Assembly: GCA_024280435.1 (NCBI GenBank)
Contig: JAJRQD010000214.1
Coordinates: 1-60,589 of the forward strand
DNA from: an archaeon
GTDB lineage: Archaea > Asgardarchaeota > Heimdallarchaeia > Heimdallarchaeales > Kariarchaeaceae
Length of the DNA stretch: 60,589 nucleotides
Direction: 5' to 3'
Shown here: positions 19,871-29,383 of the stretch, piece by piece
Numbering within the stretch: the stretch's first letter is position 1
Layout of the letters: every line of letters begins with the position of its first letter
The notes under the pieces: model-generated
What the model was told of the DNA's origin: nothing
Seen by the model: the letters and a program-made list of their open reading frames with translations, nothing else
Databases searched by the model: none
Program-made: the position numbers and the translations under genes

Positions 19871-22018
19871 TTGCAGGTGATGATTATGACAAAACAAAAG
19901 AAGAGTTCCACTAAGATATTAGAAGAAGAAAGGATAATTGTAACAAGTGCCTTGCCTTACATAAATGGCGTGAAGCATCTTGGAAATCTAATTGGTTCTT
20001 TACTACCAGCAGATGTGTACACAAGATATTTAAAGTTGATTGGCAAAGATGTAATTTATATCTGTGGTACAGATGATCATGGTACCCCTGCGGAGATATC
20101 TGCATTGGAAGCAAAAAAACCAGTAGATAAATATTGTAATGAGATGTATGAGGTACAAAAGGAAATTTATGATAAATTTGGATTAAATTTTGATTATTTT
20201 GGAAAAACTTCTCATAAAGATAATCATAAAGTCACTCAAGAAATATTTTTGGCATTACATAAGAATGGATATATCAGTGAGAAGACTAGTGAACAACTGT
20301 ATTCTGTTGATGAAGATCGATATCTTCCCGATAGATATGTCATTGGTACATGTCCAAAATGTGATTATGATCAAGCAAGAGGTGATCAGTGTGAGGCCTG
20401 TACTTCTTTATTGAGCCCTATTGAATTAAAATCACCCAAATCCATTACAAATGAGAATTCAAAAATTGAGATCAAAAAAGTGAAACATTTCTATATTAAT
20501 TTACCAAAATTACAGAATAAAATAGAAGAATGGGTTGAAAGCCATACTGAATGGCCCAATACTACACTTTCAATTGCAAGAAAATGGTTAAAAGAGGGAT
20601 TGAGAGAGAGAGCAATCACCAGAAATCTAAAATGGGGTATTGATGTACCATTAGAGGGTTATGATGATCTTGTATTCTATGTCTGGTTTGATGCCCCAAA
20701 TGGATATATCTCAATGACTAAAACATGGGCAGAGACAATCAAAAAAGATAAATCATTGTTTGATAAGTATTGGAAGAGTGATAGTACTAAATTAATTCAG
20801 TTTATGGGTATAGATAATGTTCCATTTCATACGGTCACATGGCCTGGAAGTTTAATTGGTTCAGACCTAGGATACATAGCAGCCAGTTCTGTAAAGAGCT
20901 TTCAATGGTTAACTTATGAAAAAGGTAAATTCTCCACTTCACAAAACAGAGGTATATTCACAGATACTGCATTAGAATTATTTCCAGCAGATTACTGGAG
21001 ATATTATTTGTTATTGATAGCACCTGAAAGACAGGACACTGATTTCTTGTGGGATGGGTTCCAAAATGTAGTGAATAATGATCTGAATAACCTGCTAGGT
21101 AATCTATTGAATAGGTGTATTACATTCACACACAGACACAATAATGGAATAATTCCAAAAGTTAAAGCAATTGGGGATAAAGAGAAAGAATTGTATATAG
21201 CACTTGATGAATGTTTAGTTGAATATCAAGCAACCTTTAATGATATTGAATTTCAAAAACCAGTGCGTGCACTTAGAAAATTCTGGCAAGCTTCAAACAA
21301 ATATTTCCAAGAAAAACAACCTTGGAAAGCAATTATTGACAATCCAGATGATGCACTTGATACTATTGGAACGACTGCACATGCACTGAGGTCCATTGCA
21401 ATACTTTTTGCACCTATTGCTCCATTTACGTCTGAAAAAATATATGAAGCATTAGGTTATAAAAGTAAAAGTGTACATAGAACAAATATTTCACAAGTTG
21501 TTAATTGGAATGTACTCGGTGGTAGAGAGATACCTGAATTCAAATCCAATCTATTTTCAAAGATAAAAGATAAAGAGATCAAAAAACTGAAAGAAAGATT
21601 TGGATCTGTTGAGAGTAAGCAAGTCAAGAAAAAGGAGAAAAAAGATAAAAAGAAAGAAGCTAAAAAGATAAAAAAACAGGAGAAAGATGGATATATTCAA
21701 TATGATGATTTTGCCAAAATAAAACTGATCACTGCCAAAATACTTAATGTGGAAGAACATCCAAAAGCAGATAAATTGCTTGTTTTAACACTTGATGATG
21801 GAAAAAGAAAGGATAGAACTGTATGTGCAGGTATCAAAGAGTTCTACAATCCAGATGAACTGAAGGGAAGAACTGTGATAATTGTAGATAATTTGAAACC
21901 ACGTAAATTACGAGGAATTATGAGTGAAGGTATGGTACTTGCATGTGATATTGATGAAAAATCAATTGCATTACTGCAACCTGATAAAAAAACAGATGCA
22001 GGATTAGAAGTGCATTAA
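19871..22018 (+). CDS. metG: Methionyl-tRNA synthetase with C-terminal tRNA-binding (EMAPII/Trbp111-like) domain
   Basis: Class I PYINGVKHLGN and CGTDDHGTP; Lys-rich linker; DFAKIKLITAKILNVEEHPKADKL tRNA-binding domain. Confidence 0.93.
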   Translation: MQVMIMTKQKKSSTKILEEERIIVTSALPYINGVKHLGNLIGSLLPADVYTRYLKLIGKDVIYICGTDDHGTPAEISALEAKKPVDKYCNEMYEVQKEIYDKFGLNFDYFGKTSHKDNHKVTQEIFLALHKNGYISEKTSEQLYSVDEDRYLPDRYVIGTCPKCDYDQARGDQCEACTSLLSPIELKSPKSITNENSKIEIKKVKHFYINLPKLQNKIEEWVESHTEWPNTTLSIARKWLKEGLRERAITRNLKWGIDVPLEGYDDLVFYVWFDAPNGYISMTKTWAETIKKDKSLFDKYWKSDSTKLIQFMGIDNVPFHTVTWPGSLIGSDLGYIAASSVKSFQWLTYEKGKFSTSQNRGIFTDTALELFPADYWRYYLLLIAPERQDTDFLWDGFQNVVNNDLNNLLGNLLNRCITFTHRHNNGIIPKVKAIGDKEKELYIALDECLVEYQATFNDIEFQKPVRALRKFWQASNKYFQEKQPWKAIIDNPDDALDTIGTTAHALRSIAILFAPIAPFTSEKIYEALGYKSKSVHRTNISQVVNWNVLGGREIPEFKSNLFSKIKDKEIKKLKERFGSVESKQVKKKEKKDKKKEAKKIKKQEKDGYIQYDDFAKIKLITAKILNVEEHPKADKLLVLTLDDGKRKDRTVCAGIKEFYNPDELKGRTVIIVDNLKPRKLRGIMSEGMVLACDIDEKSIALLQPDKKTDAGLEVH

Positions 22019-22297
22019 CTATCCACCACCAGAGGGTGGTACAATAGAAATCTCATCATTCTCTTTCAATATTATTTTTTTATAATCTGTTTTATTAACC
22101 TCATCACTATTTATGACCAGCAATATATTATTATTTATCTCACCATTTTTTATTAAATACTCTTGTAATGCGGGATAATTCAGTACTAGTTGTCTAATAA
22201 CATCTTTTATGTTTACATCATCATTGATAGACATATCAATTCTCTTACTACCAATGATTTCTCTGATCATTGCAAAACTTCGTATATATATTTTCAT
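22019..22297 (-). CDS. MoaD/ThiS/SAMP/Urm1-like beta-grasp protein ending in PPSGGG
   Basis: MoaD fold (NDEISIVPPSGGG*), terminal GG; start MKIYIRS preferred over 22318. Confidence 0.85.
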   Translation of the reverse strand: MKIYIRSFAMIREIIGSKRIDMSINDDVNIKDVIRQLVLNYPALQEYLIKNGEINNNILLVINSDEVNKTDYKKIILKENDEISIVPPSGGG

Positions 22298-22310
22298 AAA
22301 AAGGCTTCCT

Positions 22311-24647
22311 TCAGTCACTTTCTGTTAACTTCATTATCTCAACAATACTTTTATACAGGTTCTCATTACTGATAATACTCATATAGTTCTCAGATATGGG
22401 GAACATACTCATTGATACATCAAATGCATGTATATGTCTGATTATTGGAAATGGCATCTCATTTTTAGACTCTAAATGCTTGCGTAGTCCAATTTGACTA
22501 AATACATTCATTGAGTCCTCAGCAGGAAGATGATAAAGAGAACTAAGATCAAATTCATCACTATTACCACTGAAGGATTTATCAGATGTTGTCTGAATGA
22601 ATGTCTCAAGTCTCTGAATATTACCAAGATATCCCATAATAATCTCATCCTCAATCATTCCAGATAGAGTAGATACTGCCTGTATATTTGAATTTACTAT
22701 TGTCATCTCAAGATTAGTAACTGATTTTTTTATATCATCAATATTCAAAAGATCTTCAACTTTCCACTCTTCTATAATTGCTCTGAATTTATTTGAAATC
22801 TGGGCTCTTTGATGCTGTGATTTACTGTCTTTTGCAACTCTCCAGATCTCAGAACGTCTAATCTCATACACAGAATACTCAAGAAAATAATACATATTCA
22901 GATATGTAAGAAAAGCCCTGTTTATCTGGTTTTTAATAAAGTACTCTCTCATAATCTGTACAAAATTAATTGATACTATTGGTGAGAGGAACATCAGCGC
23001 CTCATTATACAGATCGTCCTCACCAATGAATGTATTTAACCATTCTGTAATGAAATAAACCAAAAATTGATGAACATCTCTTCTATAATCTGTATCCAAA
23101 CTCTCTTCATTCAATAAATAATCAAGTATAATACTGATAAATCCAATTATCTCTTTCTCAAATGTGGGACAGAGAACGATTGTATCAAATTCATTGAACT
23201 CATCATTAATATTAATGAATAGTTCTTTGAATGGGTAAGTACCAAGTAATAGTCTCTCTTTGAGCTCGAAAATTTTTAGCTTCTGTTCATCCATATCGTT
23301 CTCAATTATTAATTTAGCAACTGTAAGCTCATTTTGCCAATTGTCACTAGATTCTTTATACACACCAGTGTGTAACAATAGCTCAACAGTTGATATTATT
23401 AGATCTTTTGTTTCATTTAACAGAATTTTGGATATATCCAATTTACCAAGCTGATACACCCACATACCAGGATCACTATCTTCAATCTTTGGTAAATCGA
23501 GATATTTATGAAGGTAGTTAAACAAAGTATATCTTATATTATTTAATATTAATTTAGAAAGTGTTAACAGCTCATTAGTTATCTCACCTTCAGGTAATTC
23601 ATTTATATGACTATTTAGGCTTATCACAAACTTGGTATAACCTTTTAGGATATAATTGATAACTTCATGTCTCAGTTTAATTGTGGTAAGTGAAAAGAAC
23701 CATTTTTCAATTTCGAAGTCCTTGACTTTGATAAAGTTTGAGATTATTCTACCTAATATCTTTCTTCTTGTAATAAAATCACTCTGTGATACAAAAATAC
23801 GATGTATAACAAATGAGAATGTGGCACCGAGAAGTGTTCGAAATGATATTTTTTCCTGAGGTGATAGGGTATCTACTAATTTCCATATGAGATCAATCAA
23901 TTCTTGAGATTTCATCAATGCTTCATTGCCTTCTTTCACATATGTCTTGATGAATAGAACTGTCAAACCAATTCTTTGATAAACAGTTGTTTTTGAACTC
24001 TCAATGGTATTAATAAAAATATTAGAGATTTTATTATTCAGTTCATCTATTGGTACGTTTTTCTTCTTAAAATATAATTCAATCTTTGGATCGTGAAGCA
24101 CATCATACAAATCGATCAAATCTTTATAATTCCAAACTTGGAATTTTGAATTTATTTTACTATTAAGATCTACCTGATAAACATCAAGCTCTTCAAACCC
24201 ACTGATAATATCTGGAAATATATCGCTAATCGTATCATCTAGTTTCAGATTAATAATTGTTGTATAGATCTCATTCACCATATCATTATACAATACAGTA
24301 TTAGGAAGCTCCCATCTAGGGATATAATGTTTTTTCTCTATTTCTCGTAGTAAATCATCAAAAAGTTCCCATCCAAGTTTATTCTTATTCAAATACAATG
24401 TATGACGGGCCAAATCTGCCAGAAAATTTTTATCCATCTCCCGAATCACGTTGTACATTTGATGTCCAGTAAGATCTTCCAATACATCATGCCAATCGCC
24501 CCCAAGAGTTAAAAATTCATAAATTTTGATAAATTTCTGAGCGTGCATGACACCGCTATTGTTATAATCATAGGGATCATGCGGCCTTAAAGCTATATTT
24601 TCTATGGTAGGGAGTTTTAAAAACCCTTTTTCTTTAAGCCTCTCCAA
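22311..24647 (-). CDS. Large helix-rich protein of unknown function (778 aa)
   Basis: Long ORF with biased coding composition; no recognisable motif. Confidence 0.75.
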   Translation of the reverse strand: MERLKEKGFLKLPTIENIALRPHDPYDYNNSGVMHAQKFIKIYEFLTLGGDWHDVLEDLTGHQMYNVIREMDKNFLADLARHTLYLNKNKLGWELFDDLLREIEKKHYIPRWELPNTVLYNDMVNEIYTTIINLKLDDTISDIFPDIISGFEELDVYQVDLNSKINSKFQVWNYKDLIDLYDVLHDPKIELYFKKKNVPIDELNNKISNIFINTIESSKTTVYQRIGLTVLFIKTYVKEGNEALMKSQELIDLIWKLVDTLSPQEKISFRTLLGATFSFVIHRIFVSQSDFITRRKILGRIISNFIKVKDFEIEKWFFSLTTIKLRHEVINYILKGYTKFVISLNSHINELPEGEITNELLTLSKLILNNIRYTLFNYLHKYLDLPKIEDSDPGMWVYQLGKLDISKILLNETKDLIISTVELLLHTGVYKESSDNWQNELTVAKLIIENDMDEQKLKIFELKERLLLGTYPFKELFININDEFNEFDTIVLCPTFEKEIIGFISIILDYLLNEESLDTDYRRDVHQFLVYFITEWLNTFIGEDDLYNEALMFLSPIVSINFVQIMREYFIKNQINRAFLTYLNMYYFLEYSVYEIRRSEIWRVAKDSKSQHQRAQISNKFRAIIEEWKVEDLLNIDDIKKSVTNLEMTIVNSNIQAVSTLSGMIEDEIIMGYLGNIQRLETFIQTTSDKSFSGNSDEFDLSSLYHLPAEDSMNVFSQIGLRKHLESKNEMPFPIIRHIHAFDVSMSMFPISENYMSIISNENLYKSIVEIMKLTESD

Positions 24648-24769
24648 TTTAACTCAACTAAATTTAACTCAGATGAATTATATTTTAGCATTTCCAATTT
24701 GCAATAAATAATTGTTCTTTAGAAATCAAAAAATCATAATAAATAGCGCAAATTAATTCTTAGATTTAT

Positions 24770-24865
24770 ATGCCAGCGAAGAAAGACACCTACCGGAGTG
24801 TCGATACTGAAAGGATCTACCAGAAACTATGGGTAGTTGACTTTCTTTCGGGTAATTATTTTTAA
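24770..24865 (+). other. Short GC-richer segment with 31-codon ORF (MPAKKDTYRSVDTERIYQKLWVVDFLSGNYF*) that can also fold
   Basis: ORF read directly; stems ACAC/GTGT, CTACC/GGTAG and CGAAGAAAG/CTTTCTTTCG with one bulge. Confidence 0.35.
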
Positions 24866-24958
24866 AATATAACAACCATTAAACGTAATAACTGTTGACT
24901 TCAGTTATTAAGGAGATGCTCAAATTAAATTCTATATTTCTTATTTCAGTTCATAAAT

Positions 24959-25357
24959 ATGGTCAGAATAATCCCCAAATACAATGGGGATTATTTTGAG
25001 ATTGAATTTGTGTATGATCAGGAGATAACAGTACCAGAACTGGACTATAATCATTATTTATCCCTGGATATAGGGCTAGATAATTTTGCCACTGCCGTTT
25101 CTAGCAGAGAGACTGCCTTCATACTTGAGGGACGAGGAATTAAATCATACAATTGCTGGTGGAACAAGAGAAAAGCAAAATTACAGAGTACATACGATAA
25201 ACAGGGGATCAAATGGGGTAAACAAATGAGAATTTTACAAATCAAACGATATAATGTCTTCAGAAACTTCATTGCACATATACTTTGTTCTCTGAAAGCT
25301 ATATTTTACAATTATAATACAAAATATAATATATTTCACATCAACTTTATAAAATAA
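24959..25357 (+). pseudogene. Truncated IS605/IS1341-type TnpB-like transposase remnant
   Basis: RuvC-I-like YLSLDIGLDNFATAVSS and IIPKYNGDYFEIEFVYD; lacks the N-terminus, RuvC-II/III and the zinc finger. Confidence 0.75.
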
Positions 25358-25374
25358 AGTTTATTTAATAAATT

Positions 25375-26325
25375 ATGTCAGAATTACCCTGGAACACTGA
25401 GCTCATGGAGGCTATTGTTTCCAATAGAGTTGATTTTCTCACACCTATATTTTTGTTTTTCACATTGATTGGTGAACTTAATGGATACATACTAGTGGTA
25501 TCAGCGCTCTACGTAACATACAACAAGAAAATAGGATATCGTCTTGCTTTAGTTGCAGCAACTTCTTCTACAATTAATCATCTGTTAAAAATAATAATTC
25601 GTAATCCAAGACCATTTGTAACAGATGGTAGCTATGTTGATAAGTGGGGCCCCATCCCCGATCCAGATACAACCGTTACTGAATTTTCCACTCCATCAGG
25701 TCATGCAATGGGTGCAGCTTCATTTTGGGGTTATCTATATTCTAAATTTAGCAATACTAAAATAAGAGCACTTTTTATATTTCTCATACTAATGATAGGG
25801 TTATCCCGACCATATTTAGGTGTACATTATGTTGAGGACATAATTCTGGGTTGGTTGATTGGTTTCTTATTAGTTTATCAAATAGTTAAAAATGAGAATA
25901 AAATTGAAAACAGTTGGAATAAATTCACATTGCTAAACAAGGTTGTCCTAACCATCACAATCTCAGTTACTATATGGGTTATTGCAGGAATAATCACTAA
26001 TTGGACACTTGATGGACAGACTTTTGCAACAAATGCTGGCTTTGTCACTGGATTCATCATTGGAAGAGAGTTAGAGCTGATCAAAATAAAATTTGACCCA
26101 AAAAGCTCACATATAGCAATCAAGCTACTACGTTTTCTAATCACTGTAATTCTCACTCTAGGCATGCTTCAAGGTCTAGATATTATTGTTGAGAATATTA
26201 CTGTGGATAACTCACCATTGGGCTTTGCATTAAGATATGTACGATATTCACTGACGGGCTTCACTGCGATATATCTCGCACCATGGGTGTTTGTAAAGAT
26301 AAAACTAGTTAATCAAGAGAAATGA
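25375..26325 (+). CDS. PAP2-superfamily membrane phosphatase
   Basis: KIIIRNPRP, TPSGHAMGA and SRPYLGVHYVEDIILGW PAP2 motifs, multiple TMs. Confidence 0.88.
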   Translation: MSELPWNTELMEAIVSNRVDFLTPIFLFFTLIGELNGYILVVSALYVTYNKKIGYRLALVAATSSTINHLLKIIIRNPRPFVTDGSYVDKWGPIPDPDTTVTEFSTPSGHAMGAASFWGYLYSKFSNTKIRALFIFLILMIGLSRPYLGVHYVEDIILGWLIGFLLVYQIVKNENKIENSWNKFTLLNKVVLTITISVTIWVIAGIITNWTLDGQTFATNAGFVTGFIIGRELELIKIKFDPKSSHIAIKLLRFLITVILTLGMLQGLDIIVENITVDNSPLGFALRYVRYSLTGFTAIYLAPWVFVKIKLVNQEK

Positions 26326-26449
26326 AATATTATCCTGTATTCATTCAATATGGAATAAACAAATTAAACACTTGTTACAGTAAACTTTCGATAAATCTTT
26401 TAATGACAAGATTAAATTAAACTTAGCAATAATATCATCTATTATTCAT

Positions 26450-26534
26450 GGCGAGATACTCAAGCTTGGTCCAAGAGGTCAGATTCGAAACCTGATGTGC
26501 TTCGCACGCGTGGGTTCAAATCCCACTCTCGTCA
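26450..26534 (+). tRNA. tRNA-Ser(CGA), type II, no encoded CCA
   Basis: Acceptor GGCGAGA/TCTCGTC, D-stem CTC/GAG, anticodon loop TTCGAAA, variable arm GTGC/GCAC, T arm GTGGG TTCAAAT CCCAC; A31-C39 mismatch and A73 lower certainty of isotype. Confidence 0.8.
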
Positions 26535-26654
26535 TTATACTTTAATGCTACATCCTACAATTATAAGCAAATGACATTATAGTCATATACAACAAAAAAT
26601 CACTTTTAATTACCTGTCTTATTTCTTTATAAACTATAAAACAAACATATTATT

Positions 26655-28151
26655 ATGTCAGTTATATCAGGTCTAGGTACAGTTGTTGCAACACAAGATG
26701 GACCCACACCACTTGAATTTGATTTTGTTATCTCTGAACTGACTGCTAGAGAGACAATAGAGAGTGGTACTTTTGTTCAAATAGAGCAGAAGGATGAACT
26801 AATTATTGGAGTGATACAGACACTCAGACGAACAAATAGATACTTTTCATCAACAGACATGATACATGGATCTTCATTAGGTATGTCAGTTCAATCGATA
26901 TACCCATCTGAGAGATGGGATTATCTCATCGCCAAGGTGAAAATACTAGGTGCATACAAGAATAACATGAAATTTAGATCCACAAAACCGGTATTACCGG
27001 GTTCAAAGGTATTATATGTGAAGGATAAGATACTAAGGCAATTTTTAGGTATTGATGTTGATGGATTAAAAATAGGGAAAATCAGACAATCCAAAATAGA
27101 TGCCAATATCAATATTGACAGGATGTTACAGAAACATCTCGCAATATTATCGATATCGGGTGGTGGTAAATCCTACACGACAAGCGTTGTCATTGAAGAA
27201 ATATTGAGAAGACATCCTAGTAAAGGTCGTCCTGCTCTAGTTTTATTTGATGTTCATGGAGAATATGGAGGATTAAAAGATATTGAGAACAGTCAATATT
27301 TCAAAGAAATCGAGATTGTTAAAGTAGATTCTGAGAATATCAGTATGGCACTTGGTTATATGAGTGTATCTGATTTCAGTAAAATATTTCCCAGTATGTC
27401 AAATCCACAGAAACGAGAATTAAGCATGATCATATCATCTTTAAAGTACAAAAATGAACCAATGACCGTTGACAGTATCATCTCAAAGATCTATGAAACT
27501 GAGATGAACCCATTGGTAAAAGAGGCATTACTAGGTTGGATGAATCAATTAAAGTCAACATATTTATTCAGTAATGAAGAAAAGCCAGATCTGGAGAAAT
27601 CACTAAGCCCTGGGAAATTATTGATAATTGATCTTGCAAGTATCACCTCGCTATGGAAGAAAAGAATTATTCTGCATTATTTTCTTACCAGATTATTTGA
27701 GTTGAGAAGGAATCGAATAATACCCCCTGTTGTTTCATTCATTGAGGAAGCACATCAATTTGCACCTGAAGTAGAGGCAAGTACAACTAAATCAATCATT
27801 CATACAATTGCAAGAGAAGGTAGGAAATTTCTTTGTTCATTAGTTTTAATCAGCCAAAGACCTGTTAATTTATCTACAACTGCACTTTCACAGTGTAATT
27901 CACATCTAATTCTACGAATACTTAATCCATATGATTTAAACTATATTGGCAAAACTTCTGAGGGAATTAATCAGGAAACTTTACAGATGCTAACCTCACT
28001 AGGAGTAGGCGAAGGTCTACTGGTGGGAGAAGCAGTAAACTATCCAGTATTTATCCAAATTAGGCAGAAATTAATCAGTGCAAAATATGATGATACCTCA
28101 CTTGCTGAAGAAGCAAGACGATATGAAAAGCAAAAAATCAATCCGGTCTAA
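26655..28151 (+). CDS. herA: HerA-type DNA translocase/helicase
   Basis: Walker A ISGGGKSYTT, Walker B VVSFIEEAHQFAPE, HerA/FtsK C-terminal features. Confidence 0.9.
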   Translation: MSVISGLGTVVATQDGPTPLEFDFVISELTARETIESGTFVQIEQKDELIIGVIQTLRRTNRYFSSTDMIHGSSLGMSVQSIYPSERWDYLIAKVKILGAYKNNMKFRSTKPVLPGSKVLYVKDKILRQFLGIDVDGLKIGKIRQSKIDANINIDRMLQKHLAILSISGGGKSYTTSVVIEEILRRHPSKGRPALVLFDVHGEYGGLKDIENSQYFKEIEIVKVDSENISMALGYMSVSDFSKIFPSMSNPQKRELSMIISSLKYKNEPMTVDSIISKIYETEMNPLVKEALLGWMNQLKSTYLFSNEEKPDLEKSLSPGKLLIIDLASITSLWKKRIILHYFLTRLFELRRNRIIPPVVSFIEEAHQFAPEVEASTTKSIIHTIAREGRKFLCSLVLISQRPVNLSTTALSQCNSHLILRILNPYDLNYIGKTSEGINQETLQMLTSLGVGEGLLVGEAVNYPVFIQIRQKLISAKYDDTSLAEEARRYEKQKINPV

Positions 28152-29235
28152 ATGCTCTTCTTTTTCTTAGTTCATCTCTTGGAATGCCAAAAGATACGGA
28201 TATTTCATTAACAATATTTTCAAGATAATCACCGGATAATTTTACACGATCATCAGCTTCCAAAATTATTGTTGGTATTGCAATAGGTAGACCATGCTTA
28301 CTGAGAATGGATAATGCACCCAATGCAATATCAACTACTGCATCCAGATCATTGAATTTAATTATCTCTATTTTTATTGCCTGATCCTCTTTTATTGGCT
28401 TAACCATTGTACTCCAGATTTCAAATGGATGTTTTAAAGACACCCATTTAGGTGGATGTGATCTCAGCCATGCAGTTCTCTCACCCTCATGCAGTATTCC
28501 GTCACATAGTGTATGGTCAAGCATATTTGATAAATTCACTCTCCAACCCTTGACAGGTTTGGATATTATTACCTTCGTTCTTATCCATTCTGGAATTGTT
28601 TCAGAAAATGTTAATGAAAGATTTCTAGATCTTGAATCTTTGATTACCCCACAGAGTAACACATTTCTTTCATGTGCAATATTTACAAGATCTCGATACA
28701 TAGCTTTTACAGCCATCTCGATGGTGGTAACATTTTTTGATTGATTATTTAGTTCTTGAAAATCACTAGAGAGAGGTATGACCTTACCATCTATGAACAG
28801 TACAGTTGGATTCTGGAATTTTATCGTCTCAATTGCAATTTCATATTCTACAAGTAATCTATATAAAGTTGCTAATTTGAGAAATTCTTGACGTGAGGGA
28901 AGAGATGGTGCAAGATAAACCATTGGTTCAGGATCAAAATTGGGTGTATAAACCGCCTCCACTTTTTTCCCAATTCCATGAAATGTGACACCCACAGCCC
29001 TATAAAGAATAAGATCTAGTCCTGCCAGAGCTTCTGTTATCAAACCACCATCAACACCAGAGATCTTTGTGATAGAGGGGACAGTATCATTTATTTTATG
29101 AATGAATTTTTTCTCAACCCATGGTATCTCAAGAAAATCAATTGTTCTTGCAAATTGTGAGAACATCTGTAACCACTTCCTTTCTCTGAATATTTTCAGA
29201 CGTAATTCTCGGATGGTATTTGAAAGATCATTCAC
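28138..29235 (-). CDS. nurA: NurA-domain nuclease
   Basis: SGVDGGLITEALAGLDLILYRAVGV and VLFIDGKVIPLSS NurA motifs; next to herA. Confidence 0.85.
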   Translation of the reverse strand: MNDLSNTIRELRLKIFRERKWLQMFSQFARTIDFLEIPWVEKKFIHKINDTVPSITKISGVDGGLITEALAGLDLILYRAVGVTFHGIGKKVEAVYTPNFDPEPMVYLAPSLPSRQEFLKLATLYRLLVEYEIAIETIKFQNPTVLFIDGKVIPLSSDFQELNNQSKNVTTIEMAVKAMYRDLVNIAHERNVLLCGVIKDSRSRNLSLTFSETIPEWIRTKVIISKPVKGWRVNLSNMLDHTLCDGILHEGERTAWLRSHPPKWVSLKHPFEIWSTMVKPIKEDQAIKIEIIKFNDLDAVVDIALGALSILSKHGLPIAIPTIILEADDRVKLSGDYLENIVNEISVSFGIPRDELRKRRAFRPD

Positions 29236-29383
29236 AAGCTGAATAAAAACAAACCTCTTATTAAAAATTCATTTTTTGATATTTAAACAAGTAAATTAAG
29301 AATTTAAAATCAGTCAAACTTTATATTCCAAATAGTGAGAGCTTTACCGATTATTTTTTATTATTACTTTTGTTCTGTATAAT

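Noticed and set aside
24764-24785. TPP-riboswitch-like string TGCCAGCGAAGAAAG
   Set aside because: No matching upstream TPP core (GGGG..CTGAGA..ACCC) and no thiamine gene downstream; chance similarity
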